Shown here one piece after another: positions 32,707-43,559 of a DNA stretch of 64,000 nt. The stretch comes from Ophioderma brevispina (Eukaryota > Echinodermata > Ophiuroidea > Amphilepidida > Ophiodermatidae). The first letter of the stretch is position 1, and the number at the start of each line of letters is the position of its first letter. Under the pieces are notes generated by a model, which was given only the letters and a program-made list of their open reading frames with translations, ran no database searches and was not told the origin of the DNA. Position numbers and translations under genes: made by a program. The stretch is from contig JAMKCH010012694.1 of NCBI GenBank assembly GCA_023653785.1, positions 93,960 through 157,959 on the forward strand, given 5' to 3'.

Positions 32707-33045
32707 AGGTGCTTGTTCCGATTTTTGTCTCTAGTGTTCTCTACTTGATATGAAAGCCCTACACTTGCACAAGCTGCCTACTAATTACCGTGGGAAACAA
32801 GCTTGCGTTTTTTATGCTAAACGCGGTAATGCATAGTGCAACGCCCTATTCACTACCGCATTAATATTAATGGTTAACCATTAAAACGGCAGTTTTTTTG
32901 CGCATATCTTGGGAAAGAAATGGATTTGAAAGCTGAAATTTCAGGAAGACAGTGAGAAAAATACATGGCCTCTCATCTGGTATCAAAATTCATACTACTT
33001 CTGGTTAAATCAGGGGGGCCTCAAATGCGATCGGAACAAGCACCT
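32707..33045 (-). mobile_element. TTAA MITE, family B
   Basis: 339 bp between TTAA 32703-32706 and TTAA 33046-33049. Both ends are AGGTGCTTGTTCCGAT. Inverted relative to 21710-22043, with which it shares a 3' block GGAAACAAGCTTGCG. ORFs across it are shadows. Confidence 0.88.
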
Positions 33046-33049
33046 TTAA

Positions 33050-33802
33050 AAGGCAAATTTTCAAAGTATGAGATGAGAATGACATTTGTTTTTTATGATT
33101 TTCGTTTTATTTTCTATGTCCCAATAAATCCATACAGCAAGTCAAATTTATTCAGAATTACAATGTTTTGATGATCGAAGAAGATACATTTATGGTATTA
33201 CAGGCCTTATCGTTAATCGAGATTGATTTGAGCCATGAAACCTACTTATAGGATTTTGTCAAACATCTGTTGCAGTAATTCATAGACCGTAAGATCGTTG
33301 ACTTGTGTTGTATACCATTATGCAGTTCACTGTCATATATCTCTACAAACTGTGTTTTTGTTGAGAGTATGTTTCTTTCAATTTTAATTATACTGATTTT
33401 ATTTCATATTCATTACTTTCGAAAAGACCCCCACGATATTTATACTTTGAGGAAGAAAATCTTCAATAAATAGCTTCTAAATTAAAAATAAACAAAGTAA
33501 CAAACAGAAATGCACAAAAACAATGATAATAAAATTATTTCGGTGCATAGACCAAAATTCTCTTTGTCATGCAAAATTGCATGATGATATTTGCTTTTGC
33601 CTAAAATTATATTCATGTTTACCTCGTATGTAACGGCGTACATGTTTGGTCAATATGCATCACATGACCATGTATAAACAAGCGTTTATAAATGGCTGTC
33701 ATGACGAATGCCGAAAGTGGTAAAAAATCATGCAATTTCTGACCGAATATGATATTTAATGATTTAAATTTGTAAGTAATAGTTACCAGAAAGTACAGTA
33801 AA
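33050..33802. other. Unassigned AT-rich DNA
   Basis: Nothing recognisable. Confidence 0.4.
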
Positions 33803-33892
33803 CATTCATAGTATTTTGGGTATGAATGTTGCTTATGCCCTCGTCAAAGACCTCGGGCATAAACAAGCATTCATACCCAAATACTATGAATG
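33803..33892. repeat. 90-bp near-perfect hairpin
   Basis: CATTCATAGTATTTTGGGTA with the adjoining ATGAATGTTGCTTATGCCC pairs with GGGCATAAACAAGCATTCAT followed by ACCCAAATACTATGAATG. Arms are about 40 bp, the loop about 10 nt. Either a small foldback transposon or a transcribed hairpin. Confidence 0.85.
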
Positions 33893-34862
33893 AACCCCTA
33901 TTTTGGAACTGAAGTAATTCATTGCAAACATCACAATTTCACATTTATGAAGAATATTCCAAATTAGTTAAAGGCACATAGTGTAACTTGGATGCTATAC
34001 TGATGGCCCACTTTTTTTTGGGGGGGTGGGGTGGGAGGGGAAACTTGTGGCCAAATTTTTGTGTGTTTTTGCAACTAAAAAGTCCAAAATGACTTGATCA
34101 CAGCGCTACTCAGCAAATCTGATTTCACACAGCTGTGTGTGTGTGATATCTGAGACAAGCCTTTTTTTCCCCTCGGCTTGATTAGAATTTACTTCTATTG
34201 CCCTGCCTGATTATGTGACATGTATACCCCTTATTCAATTCGAGAATCCTGGCTGATGATGGTTAGGTCAAAAATTACCACACTGAAAGAAATGCAATGT
34301 GTTTCCCAGATTATAAAAAAAATCAGACTTTGAACCCAATAATTGCTTGATGAGGCCTCATACAAAACTGAATCTTTCAAGAAATTTATGTTTGTGAAAA
34401 TTAGTTGGTACAAATCAAATTTCTTGTCTATGGAAGATTGATTTAATTTACAAAAATATCTTGCCACAAAAAGGTGAGCTCTTACTCATCGGGAAATTTT
34501 GTTAAATAAAGTTGATTAACAGAATTTGCTTCTAAGTATATAACGGTAAATCACAGTACAGCTGTAGAGCTGTATCAAATTTCAAATATTTTTTTTCCTT
34601 TGCCTGAAGAACCTTTTTAAAGGAACATGAGGAAGTTTTCAGAGGATACAATTTTTTTTATAAATTCGCACACGAAGAACACATACTGCCGGGGGGGGGG
34701 GGGGGGGGTTTTTTTTTTTTTTTTTTTTGTAAATTATAGATGAATTATAGTTACAAACCCGGCAAATATTCAACATTTCAGTTCCTAAGACCCTACTTTG
34801 AAAATCGGTTTACAAGCATCCCCCAATTTCGGAAATGATCGGGATGTCCCCCTTAGGTCCGG
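33893..34862. other. Unassigned DNA with a G18/T20 tract
   Basis: A run of 18 G (34691-34708) is directly followed by 20 T (34709-34728). The stretch 34555-34625 resembles 37250-37320 (CTGTATCAAATTTCAAATAT and a TTTAAAGGAAC end), probably another TTAA-flanked repeat. No gene. Confidence 0.4.
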
Positions 34863-35158
34863 AAAACACTTCAAATGTTTATTGGACAAGCAAGCAAGTA
34901 CAAAAGAAAACTACGGCCACCAATGTTACTCAAAAAGAACCGCTGGTCAAGACTTAATGTAGGATGTACACAGATTGACCTTTGATGACCCCTATGTGAC
35001 CTTTGACCCAATTTCATTAAAATCAAACATCAAACATCACCAAACTATGACGCCCGTTGACAAACTGCGATAGCAGGCGACACATGCGTTCCGGGGAAAG
35101 ATGTAATTTTTTTTAAATGGGGGAGGGCCACTTTCTGGAAATGTCCACATGTGTTTTT
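34863..35158. mobile_element. TTAA MITE, family I, decayed
   Basis: Shares AAATGTTTATTGGACAAGCA and TACAAAAGAAAACT with 13690-13745, and ends CTGGAAATGTCCACATGTG like the right end at 13970. Confidence 0.5.
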
Positions 35159-35665
35159 AAGTGATTCTCACATCAGAACACACACAGTCCTAAATGCTTA
35201 CTACATCAAAGAGATAAATCCAATCTAGTGGAATTTCGGAATTGAGTCTTTTAAAATACATTTTCTTCAAACACAAGAATGCCATTTCAAAATCTCACAA
35301 TGGCCCTTTAATCACAGGATGATTATTTTGATAAAGACTAGAATAAGACTATATTTTTTCTATTAAAGGTGCATAGTTCAGCAAACATCCTTAAAAAATC
35401 CAAATTTCAGTTGATTTGGGCTGCATTTTGACATTACGAGCAGGTGTTTGTATCACATTGCCTATGGCACTGTCACTCTCTTTGAAAGAAGGTTCAATCA
35501 ACAGATAAGTATACAAACCCATCAGCGCTGATGTATAAACATCTCAACATTGTCTTTCCCCTTGAGCTTGTACCGAGCAAAACTAAGAAATCATCATTTC
35601 TCTCTGTAAATATTATTTGTGAATGTATATTGGTCATTTTGAATAAAGTTTGGTAATTTGGTTAA

Positions 35666-35800
35666 AGATGCAACGAGAGATTTCATGTATGAGGTATCCC
35701 TTAAAAAATCGAAAGCCCTGATTTTTGCTCTGATGTAATGCTTTCTATCAAAAATAACCTTGTCTGAAAGGATAAGCTGAGAATTACTTCTTTGATAACA
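35666..35800 (+). mobile_element. TTAA MITE, family G, left-end fragment
   Basis: AGATGCAACGAGAGATTTC follows TTAA 35662-35665 and matches family G ends at 49087 and 49769. The interior matches in CTTTCTATCAAAAATA and AAGCTGAGAATTA (inverse of the element near 49640-49700). Truncated on the right. Confidence 0.55.
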
Positions 35801-35859
35801 ATGAACAGATGGTGGGAGGGAAGGAGTGGGCCTATGTCAGGTGTATCTTGCCATCTCTT

Positions 35860-36330
35860 TGAGGTTGAGGTTAAAGGTCAAATGTAAAGATCACATAGGG
35901 TCAAATTGGGTCAAAAATAGGGTATTTGGATTAATTGTATGGTCTATAAACTGGGTGGGTCGAGTTGATTTTATGCCAAAAATTTTGAGTCGTTTTGAGG
36001 TCATCAGGGTTCATCTTAAGGTCAAGTCAAGAGAATTGTTGCATTGTCATGAAACTTGGTGGGTTAAGTCAACATTCAGTGCCAAGGCTATTAGAACATC
36101 ATCAGGGGGTCAATCAAGGCCAAAACAATTCATTGAAAAATCTGATTTTTTTTTAGGTCATCAGGGTCATCTTAGGTCAAATTGGTCAGAATTGTTCTAT
36201 TGTCATGATACTAGGTGGATTTAGTTGCTATTTGATGCCAACTCTTTGGAAGGTCATCATAAGGTCATCATTGTTCATCTACAGTCAAATTGATAGAGTG
36301 CCCTCTAGGACCAAAGGTCATTTGGTGGTT
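35860..36330 (+). repeat. Diverged tandem repeat rich in AGGTCA half-sites
   Basis: Three units of about 105-155 bp, each with ATTGT(C/A)ATG(A/G)-type start, AACTTGGTGGG/ACTAGGTGG, ATGCCAA, then GGTCATCAGGGT and GGTCAA. The hexamer AGGTCA, the nuclear-receptor half-site, occurs eight times in the same orientation (about 35874, 35997, 36018, 36154, 36174, 36249, 36261, 36313). The 132-codon ORF across it is a by-product of the repeat. Confidence 0.6.
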
Positions 36331-36422
36331 TCACATCTGAATATAGTAATCACAAAAGCTGAGAATTTGGCTAAGGTGCATTATGGGTGCACTGTCCATT
36401 AGTAGATTAACAGGTGAATTAA

Positions 36423-36771
36423 AGGGGCATTATCCATTAATGGGGTAAGGTGCATTTCTGATCCTGATGTGTGGCAAGGGTCCGCAAGACTATACTTTGA
36501 TTACCACCAAATAGGCGGGCCTCATAACAGTGTGAACTGATATGGAATATTGTAAGCGCTAGACAACGCAAGAGACGCAGTGTGTATATTATTGATGGCG
36601 CGCAAGATTCTGTGCAAATGCTCGAGTACATTTGGTTTACTTTTACGCGTGGAACGATAACAACCGAATAATTGCCACCTATTTGATTGTAATCAAAGTA
36701 TAGTAGTTTGAGTACTTCTTGTTTATAGGTTAGTTGGGGAGGTGGGAAGGTTGTCAATCATGAAAGCCCCT
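36423..36771. mobile_element. TTAA MITE with subterminal inverted repeat
   Basis: 349 bp between TTAA 36419-36422 and TTAA 36772-36775. Ends are AGGGGCATTATCC and, reverse-complemented, AGGGGCTTTCATG. Inside, ACTATACTTTGATTAC near the left pairs with GTAATCAAAGTATAGT near the right. The minus-strand ORF over most of it is a shadow. Confidence 0.75.
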
Positions 36772-36775
36772 TTAA

Positions 36776-37312
36776 AGGGTTCATCATGATATTAATCACT
36801 TTCTTTGTATGTGACTCCACAGATGTTCTCAACAGATGTTCAAAGCTCTTTCCAAATTTTAATGAACATTATGAACAAAAATGCTCATATTGTGCAGTGA
36901 TTTTTCTGGGTATAGATGATGCAATCCTTCTGACAGGCAACAAAAAAGGAAAAAAAAAACAGAAACCCTGTTCTGTAGGTCTAGCCAACAATGATATGGC
37001 ATTTTGAGAATTTAACAACATCTGCTTTCATGTAAAATCACAAAATTTTGTTGGAAAATTGATTGATTAAAAAAAAGAGAAGTGAGCAAAAATAATTGCA
37101 AAAATATTTGCAAATTTTGGCAATTTTTAGGGTCATTTGCAAAAAAGGGGGATGCCCAACCAACAAAATCTGTGTGCCCATATAACATTTTTTTATGGCT
37201 TTAGTGACTGATTTCTTCAGATGCCAAAGTGGGACCAATTTATTATTCAATACATGTAGAGGTGTATCAAATTTCAAATATATATTTTTTTTTGCTTTCA
37301 TGTGAAGCACCT
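36776..37312. mobile_element. Possible TTAA element sharing a TTAA with its neighbour
   Basis: Lies between TTAA 36772-36775 and TTAA 37313-37316. Ends are AGGGTTCATCATGA and, reverse-complemented, AGGTGCTTCACATGA: alike but not identical. 537 bp, no convincing ORF. The right side resembles 34555-34620. Confidence 0.4.
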
Positions 37313-37316
37313 TTAA

Positions 37317-38541
37317 AGGAACCATGTGTAATTAAGCTGTATTTTGAAAGCATATGGCTTGTGTATTGATTGTAGTGTGACTGATAATGCTTTGACTAAC
37401 AATTACATCATAGGTCAAATCTAATTGACAGTAAATGTAATATCCTTGACAATTTTTTTCTGTGACTGACCAACACAATTACATTGGAAAGCTAGCAGTT
37501 TTGTTCACTGTGTTTAAAGATGTGATTTTTTATTTGAATGGGGGAAAACAGGAAAAAATATGATTTTGAATAATGTATTACTGTATTTAAGTCCCAAGCT
37601 CAAGTATAATCGCATGCTAAGCTGTTTAAATGAGGCTAAATTCTGCTGCCCTCCCCCTCCCAAAAAAGACAAAATTACAAAATTCTCATCTAGTTCGTAA
37701 CACTTCCTGATACCAAATAATCAGTATTGATATTAAATTTGTATTAAATTTACCATAGATTGGATTCAATATGCTCACTCTTTTATTTGGGACATTGCTA
37801 AGACAAACATCTGATTATAGCTCTAATTTCAGCCATTGTTCACCTCCTAAGCCAGTGAGAATTCCAAGTACAAATAGGACAATTGCAGTATATACATGTG
37901 GCAGTTACGTGATATTGGATTTGTTCTCAGAAATTGGTATTTGTCAGAGTTTTTTGCTCACTTTTCATTTCTTTTGTGTTTGATTACCAAGTTGCGGCAG
38001 CCATATATCAATTTCATCGTGTATGAGCTACGTACATTTCCAAAAAATTCAAAGCATCTCATTTTGGATAGGCTATGTGATGGGAACTAGGCTGTGGGTC
38101 TTAAAGTGCCGCTCCAATTCAACCAGGCGAAATAATTCTGCCGATCATGATTCGGCGTATTTTGATTAGCCGATTGTATTATGTGAATGCATGCTTCATC
38201 GAAATAAGCCAAGTCTTGCGTAATGGATGACGCTCACATCCGCACTTCAGATACAGTGCAGCCCGTGATGGTAAATAAAAATGACGTAGAAGCTTTATGA
38301 AAGTGTTATTTGAAAAAACTAATAGTTAATATTTAAACAAAAATTAGCCCTACAGGCTGGGGTGCCTGTTAAACCTGTTATTTGCAGAGTGATATCATTT
38401 TACAGTGTATTCGTAGATGCTTACCAAGACGACTTGAAGACATTGGAGTCAGGAGAGGGAACAAATGCCTTAATGAGTGTTCTGAAAAGGACATAGAGTG
38501 AACTTAATTGAAAGAAGTTCACATCATTCATGGTTATAATT
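37317..38541. other. Unassigned AT-rich DNA
   Basis: No gene or repeat that I can support. Confidence 0.35.
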
Positions 38542-38774
38542 CGGCCCTTTTATGGCAAAAGGGCGTAACTTGAGTTACGCCCTTTTACCTTGAAAGGGCC
38601 ACCCTGCAAAACCAATGCATTATGGGATACATTTTTCTTTTTAAATGTTGAGCCTAAGTAATGCTAAAAATATTTTTACAAAAATATGTATCCCATAATG
38701 CATTGTTTTGCAGGACAACCCTTTCAAGGCAAAAGGTGTAACTCGAGTTACACCCTTTTGCCATAAAAGGGCCG
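38542..38774. repeat. Foldback element with a palindrome in each arm
   Basis: A 233-bp inverted repeat with arms of about 100 bp. CGGCCCTTTTATGGCAAAAG on the left matches the reverse complement of CTTTTGCCATAAAAGGGCCG on the right. Inner arms pair at CAATGCATTATGGGATACAT/ATGTATCCCATAATGCATTG. Each arm contains its own palindrome: GGGCGTAACT-TG-AGTTACGCCC (left) and the perfect GGTGTAACTCGAGTTACACC (right). Confidence 0.92.
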
Positions 38775-39655
38775 CATTACACAGTGCAAAGCAACACCAT
38801 TTCATTAGATTGTGGTGTATGCATGGTATAAATGCAGAGGGTGTGTTGAATCAATCCAATAATGCATTGCAATGTGCCTATACTGAACTGTATTAAACAC
38901 ATATCAGTACTTAGGGATAAAAAGTATCCTGGAAGTTTAAGAACCACAAGACATTTCATGATCATGCTAAAAAAATTCCTTAAGTACTGATGCTTTGTGG
39001 GCTAAATGGAGTGTAGAAGTCAGGGTTTTTGTGTTAAGAATAGGATTTTTGTGGGGGTTGCATGACCTTATTGAGGTGTAATTTCCCGTAACTGTTGCAT
39101 TGTGGGATTGACTCAATCCACCCTCTGGTATTGATGTTAAAGCATGTTCGTTGATTTTTTTGAGGAAAATTATTTTCATCAAATTTGTTTTGAATTGAAA
39201 ACCTATCCCTAAAAGCTTGTCCATGTAAGTTATAGGATGGTCAAAAATACAATGTGAATGATCGAGTCTTGCTGCATGCAAAAAGGTTACCATAATTCAA
39301 GTAAAACATTCCATTTTGTTTTGCTATTTGCAACAATTGTTGTATTGATTACTACTTACTAGAATGCAGTAGATACAAACTAGAATATTAAAGTTATTTC
39401 TGACCTGATCTGGGGCAAAATCAACCGGGTGTAAAATATTGGGTTAATTACCACCAGCATGAAATTGATTGTTTTTCAAATTCATGATGTGATAAATTTT
39501 TTAAGGGATCTGTTAAGCAATAGCTGATTCTGTCTACATGTAGACCTATATTGTAAGGCAATGATAAAAACCTATTCTACAGGTACAATGATCCAGAAAT
39601 TTTTTTCTACATGTGCATATAAAATTGGCTGTTTGGGGACAAAAATGGATTCACT
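38775..39655. other. Unassigned AT-rich DNA
   Basis: Overlapping short ORFs on both strands without motifs. Confidence 0.35.
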
Positions 39656-40384
39656 TTAAACAAAAAAATTGTGAGTGAAAGAAGTTCGCAAATTTGTACC
39701 ACATTTTGGTGATTGAAGGTCGATTTATAAAAAAAACAAAAAAAACCAGACCAACCAACTTTAACTTGAATCAATATTGTTTTCAAGTTCAGTTTATTCA
39801 GCCAAAGTAAACAACAATGATACAGTAAATGCACACTATGAGCTAGTAAAATCTCAATTCCCTTGGCACAGTTCAGTAGCTTTCATCACCAATGTATTAG
39901 AAAATAGACCCCTGTTTTTTTTTGGGTATGTTATATGATACCCAGATAACACAAAGTCAGTTAATGTCAATGTACAAGTACAACCCATTGAACTGTGTCC
40001 TTGGTAGATGAGCTTATTGTAACTCATAGTTAAGAGAATTGTGCTAGGACCACTTAAAGACAATTGCATAGGTCTTATAAAAAGAGGCAGCCCTTACTAA
40101 ATTGCCTAACAGCACATTTTTTGTAGAGTGCCCCAAATTTTGAGATTTTTGCACAGATGTGTTGATAATTGTCTAGCAAACTGCAAAAATCTCATTTTTT
40201 TGGAAATTGAGGGTGCTCTTAAAAAAATGTACTTTTATTGCTTTAAGTTTCGCATGTTTACAGAAAAAAAATTACAAATTACAAATAAAAAGGAAGGAAG
40301 ATAAAACAAGCTGCTGTTGCCTGCAAACTCTCTGTAATTAATCAACATCATGTCCTCCTCTTTGGAGTAGATTCCTCATATCTA
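39656..40384 (+). repeat. Direct duplication 3, copy A
   Basis: Repeated at 40769-41508 with few differences. It ends at CCTCATATCTA and runs straight into a 21-base T run. Contains a short family F element (about 40101-40242). Confidence 0.9.
40101..40242 (+). mobile_element. TTAA element, family F, short derivative
   Basis: Ends resemble family F (AACAGCACATTTTTTGTAGAG; GGTGCTCTTAAAAAAATGTA to TTTTATTGCT-TTAA) but only about 140 bp lie between. The duplicate is at 41212-41360. Confidence 0.6.
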
Positions 40385-40405
40385 TTTTTTTTTTTTTTTT
40401 TTTTT
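40385..40405. repeat. T21 tract at duplication junction
   Basis: An uninterrupted run of 21 T at the end of copy A of duplication 3. Confidence 0.9.
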
Positions 40406-40768
40406 CCCTCTAAAATGTCCTTTTTCGACGATTTTCAGGAAAACTAATCCGGTGACACCATTTTTTTATTTCGGTATTTTCAAGTATGCAACTTAGACCT
40501 AAACATATGTGAAAATCAGAAAAACGTTCGGCCCTTTGTTATCTTTTTGGAGCACTTTAGTATCGGTAAATCACATTTTCCCATAGAGTTGCGTGGTAAA
40601 TAATGTAAAATTTTGAACAAAAATGTACTTTTTGAAAGTCTTTTTTCTCAAAAACGAATATGGTAAGCCATATTTTTTATTCCAGATTTGTTATCAGCAC
40701 AAATGAATGTACTATATATCAAATTTAAAGAAATTTGACGGCCCATTTTAAATCATGATGCCAACACC
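40406..40768. mobile_element. Family M repeat, second copy
   Basis: Homologous to 10485-10860. It ends ATGCCAACACC directly before the TTAA at which copy B begins. Copy A has TTTAAAC at the corresponding place without this element, so copy B may carry an insertion that copy A lacks. Its left end is cut at the T21 tract. Confidence 0.65.
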
Positions 40769-41508
40769 TTAAATAAAAAATTGTGAGTGAAAGAAGTTTG
40801 CAAATTTGTTCCTCATTTTGGTGATTGAAGGTCGATTTATAAAAAAAACAAAAAAAACCAGACCAACCAACTTTAACTTGAATCAATATTGTTTTCAAGT
40901 TCAGTTTATTCAGCCAAAGTAAACAACAATGATACAGTAAATACACACTATGAGCTAGTAAAATCTCAATTCCCTTGGCACAGTTCAGTAGCTTTCATCA
41001 CCAATGTATTAGAAAATAGACCCCTGTTTTTTTTGGGTATGTTATATGATACCCAGATAACACAAAGTCAGTTAATGTCAATGTACAAGTACAACCCATT
41101 GAACTGTGTCCTTGGTAGATGAGCTTATTGTAACTCATAGTTAAGGGAATTGTGCTAGGACCACTTAAAGACAATTGCATAGGTCTTATAAAAAGAGGCA
41201 GCCCTTACTAAATTGCCTAACAGCACATTTTTTGTAGAGTGCCCCAAATTTTCAAATTTGAGATTTTTGCACAGATGTGTTGATAATTGTCTAGCAAACT
41301 GCAAAAATCTCATTTTTTTGGAAATTGAGGGTGCTCTTAAAAAAATGTACTTTTATTGCTTTAAGTTTCGCATGTTTACAGAAAAAAAAAATTACAAATT
41401 ACAAATAAAAAGGAAGGAAGATAAAACAAGCTGCTGTTGCCTGCAAACTCTCTGTAATTAATCAACATCATGTCCTCCTCTTTGGAGTAGATTCCTCATA
41501 TCTATTTT
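40769..41508 (+). repeat. Direct duplication 3, copy B
   Basis: Near-identical to 39656-40384. Differences include a small insertion (TTCAAA) near 41252. Continues past TCATATCTATTTTC into unique sequence. Confidence 0.9.
41212..41360 (+). mobile_element. TTAA element, family F, short derivative (duplicate)
   Basis: The copy-B counterpart of 40101-40242, followed by TTAA 41361-41364. Confidence 0.6.
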
Positions 41509-41509
41509 C

Positions 41510-42107
41510 TATTTGGTTTCAATGCAGGCTCTTAATTAAGTTAGACACATTGGGCAGTGTTACACCTTCATAAGTACATGTATGTGGAATACCGTCCTAG
41601 GCTTACCGTTACTCATGTTGGAATGACGTGGGGACATTTTCACTGTTCATATTGAGCGTGCTCCGGGAACGGAAAGGTCAAAAATAAAAATAGAAGCCTT
41701 GCGTTTTCCATCTGTCTTTGTCTGGTCAATTGCTTTGTTTGTTTTCCTTTTCCCCGGGGTTTGAACATTAAATCATTATATTTTATTGGCTGGAAGATGC
41801 TCTAGAGCGCTAACCAAGATATGTTTAAAAATTGAATTCTTCTTGAGTAGCATTGTGCCCACAAAGAAAAGGAATGTCTGTGTACAAAGCCTGTATATAA
41901 ACGGACTTATAGCTCAGTGTTATAATGAACCATCTTTTTTTTTTTATAAATGATGCTTAATTTCATTAATTTAATAATGATTATAATACCCCTCCAGAAA
42001 TACCACAAAATACCACACTAAGCTACGACCATGGTATTTGAGGTTCACGTCACAGCTGTTACCCATGCAAATTGTCTATTTTTATTTTTAGAGCAATTTT
42101 AACCAAT
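41510..42107. other. Unassigned AT-rich DNA
   Basis: Nothing recognisable. Confidence 0.4.
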
Positions 42108-42387
42108 GGCGACACAATTTTGACAACTGATATAAGTAGGGACATGCAAGAGGTATTACCTCCGCAAAAATCAGAAAGAAAAATCCATTGCGGGAATCTT
42201 GCCATATAGGCCGACAAAGGTCATAATTTGTATGTTATAGCGCCCTCTATATGCCTATTTCCCATAGAAAGATGTGTAAAACTAGATTTTTAAGAAAAAT
42301 CATATTTGCCTGCAATGAAATTGCATCAAATTGACACAGGATTTAGTTAGTGGAATATATAATCCCAATTGTCAAAACTGTGTCACC
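42108..42387. mobile_element. MITE, family K
   Basis: 280 bp, inverted relative to 19605-19883. Ends are GGCGACACAATTTTGACAAC and, reverse-complemented, GGTGACACAGTTTTGACAAT. Confidence 0.8.
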
Positions 42388-43376
42388 ATTGATAATTTGT
42401 GTTTTATTTTGGTGTGATTATAATAAACAACTTTCAAACAGCTGTGTGCTACCACCATGATATTTTGTGGTATTTGGGGATTCATGTGGCTCACTTACTC
42501 TATGTTCACATAGAAACCATTTTCCATGTGGCATTTTGTGGTATTTGGTTGTTTAGCAGTCCAATGGCTGTGGTATTAACTGCCCATTGTTTCCACATAC
42601 ATGCACACAATTTCATGACACTTGGTTACAATGGTCCTTGGGTAGTGTCCCACATGGTGACCTCATGTGACCTTTGTCCCCATTCACTAACCGTAATGAC
42701 CGAGGACGCATGCGTCCGGTGAACACCAATTGAAATTATACCGGGAGATTTCATGTTTGTACTATGGAATTAAACATTACAATTTACTTTTTAATTTTGC
42801 ATTATGAAGAAAACAATCTGAAGTTTAAGTTTTAACCTTGCTGAGTTTTGAAAGTGCAATCGTATTCCTGATATAAAGCTACAAAGTCATAAGTCTGTAT
42901 GTGAAACGCAAAAAAGTTGTATTTTCCTATACGACGCTATTTTCACCGTTATATTTCAATGCGTTCAGATAGATCTCTATGTGAAACATGTCATGTTCAC
43001 GCACGAGGCAGATACGACGCACATAGATCTGTATGTGAAAAGCGTAAACAGCTTGTTTTACAAACAGCGTTAATTATGCGCCTATTGAAATTACGTGTAA
43101 ATGAAACATAAGACAGTATGTGAAATCGCGATATGCAGTTTTGAGCTTATTGATCAAAAATTATTAATTAATATTTCACTAATTAGGTCACTTTCAAGAT
43201 TGTAACTTTGTGCATGTATAGACCATAACTAAGTACATATGCAAAATATCTCAAAAAATTAAAAAAATGTCAGATAAGACAGATGTGATGTGGGCGACGA
43301 TCATATACACGTTTGGGAAGAAAGACCACTTTTAGAAGCAGGAGGAAATCGGAGTACCCGGAGAAAATCTGAAAGG
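42388..43376. other. Unassigned DNA with recurring TATGTGAAA
   Basis: The motif TATGTGAAA occurs four times at 42898-43125, twice close to AGATCT(C/G)TATGTGAAA. An ORF at 42399-42722 starts inside unrelated DNA next to the family K MITE and has no recognised domain. Confidence 0.35.
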
Positions 43377-43384
43377 CCGAGTAT

Positions 43385-43559
43385 CAGTGGCGTAACCAGA
43401 CATTTGCAAATGGGGGGAAGAAGGGGTGTCGAGACATTTTCTGAGGGGGGTGAATTTGGGTCCTTCTCCATAGACACTGTACAAAAGATCAATTCATTTG
43501 GGGGGCTGGGGGGGGGCAAAGGTTCTGAGGAGGGGGTGCCCCCTGCTGGTTACGCACTG
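43385..43559 (+). mobile_element. hAT-like MITE (CAGTGGCGTAACCAG family)
   Basis: 175 bp with ends CAGTGGCGTAACCAG and, reverse-complemented, CAGTGCGTAACCAGCAG. Flanked by CCGAGTAT (43377-43384) and CTGAGTAT (43560-43567), an 8-bp duplication with one mismatch. Same subfamily as 6707-6880 in opposite orientation. ORFs over it are shadows. Confidence 0.85.

Noticed and set aside
35826..36224. 132-codon plus-strand ORF
   Set aside because: It runs through the AGGTCA tandem repeat; the translation repeats accordingly (HCHETWWV, YCHDTRW).
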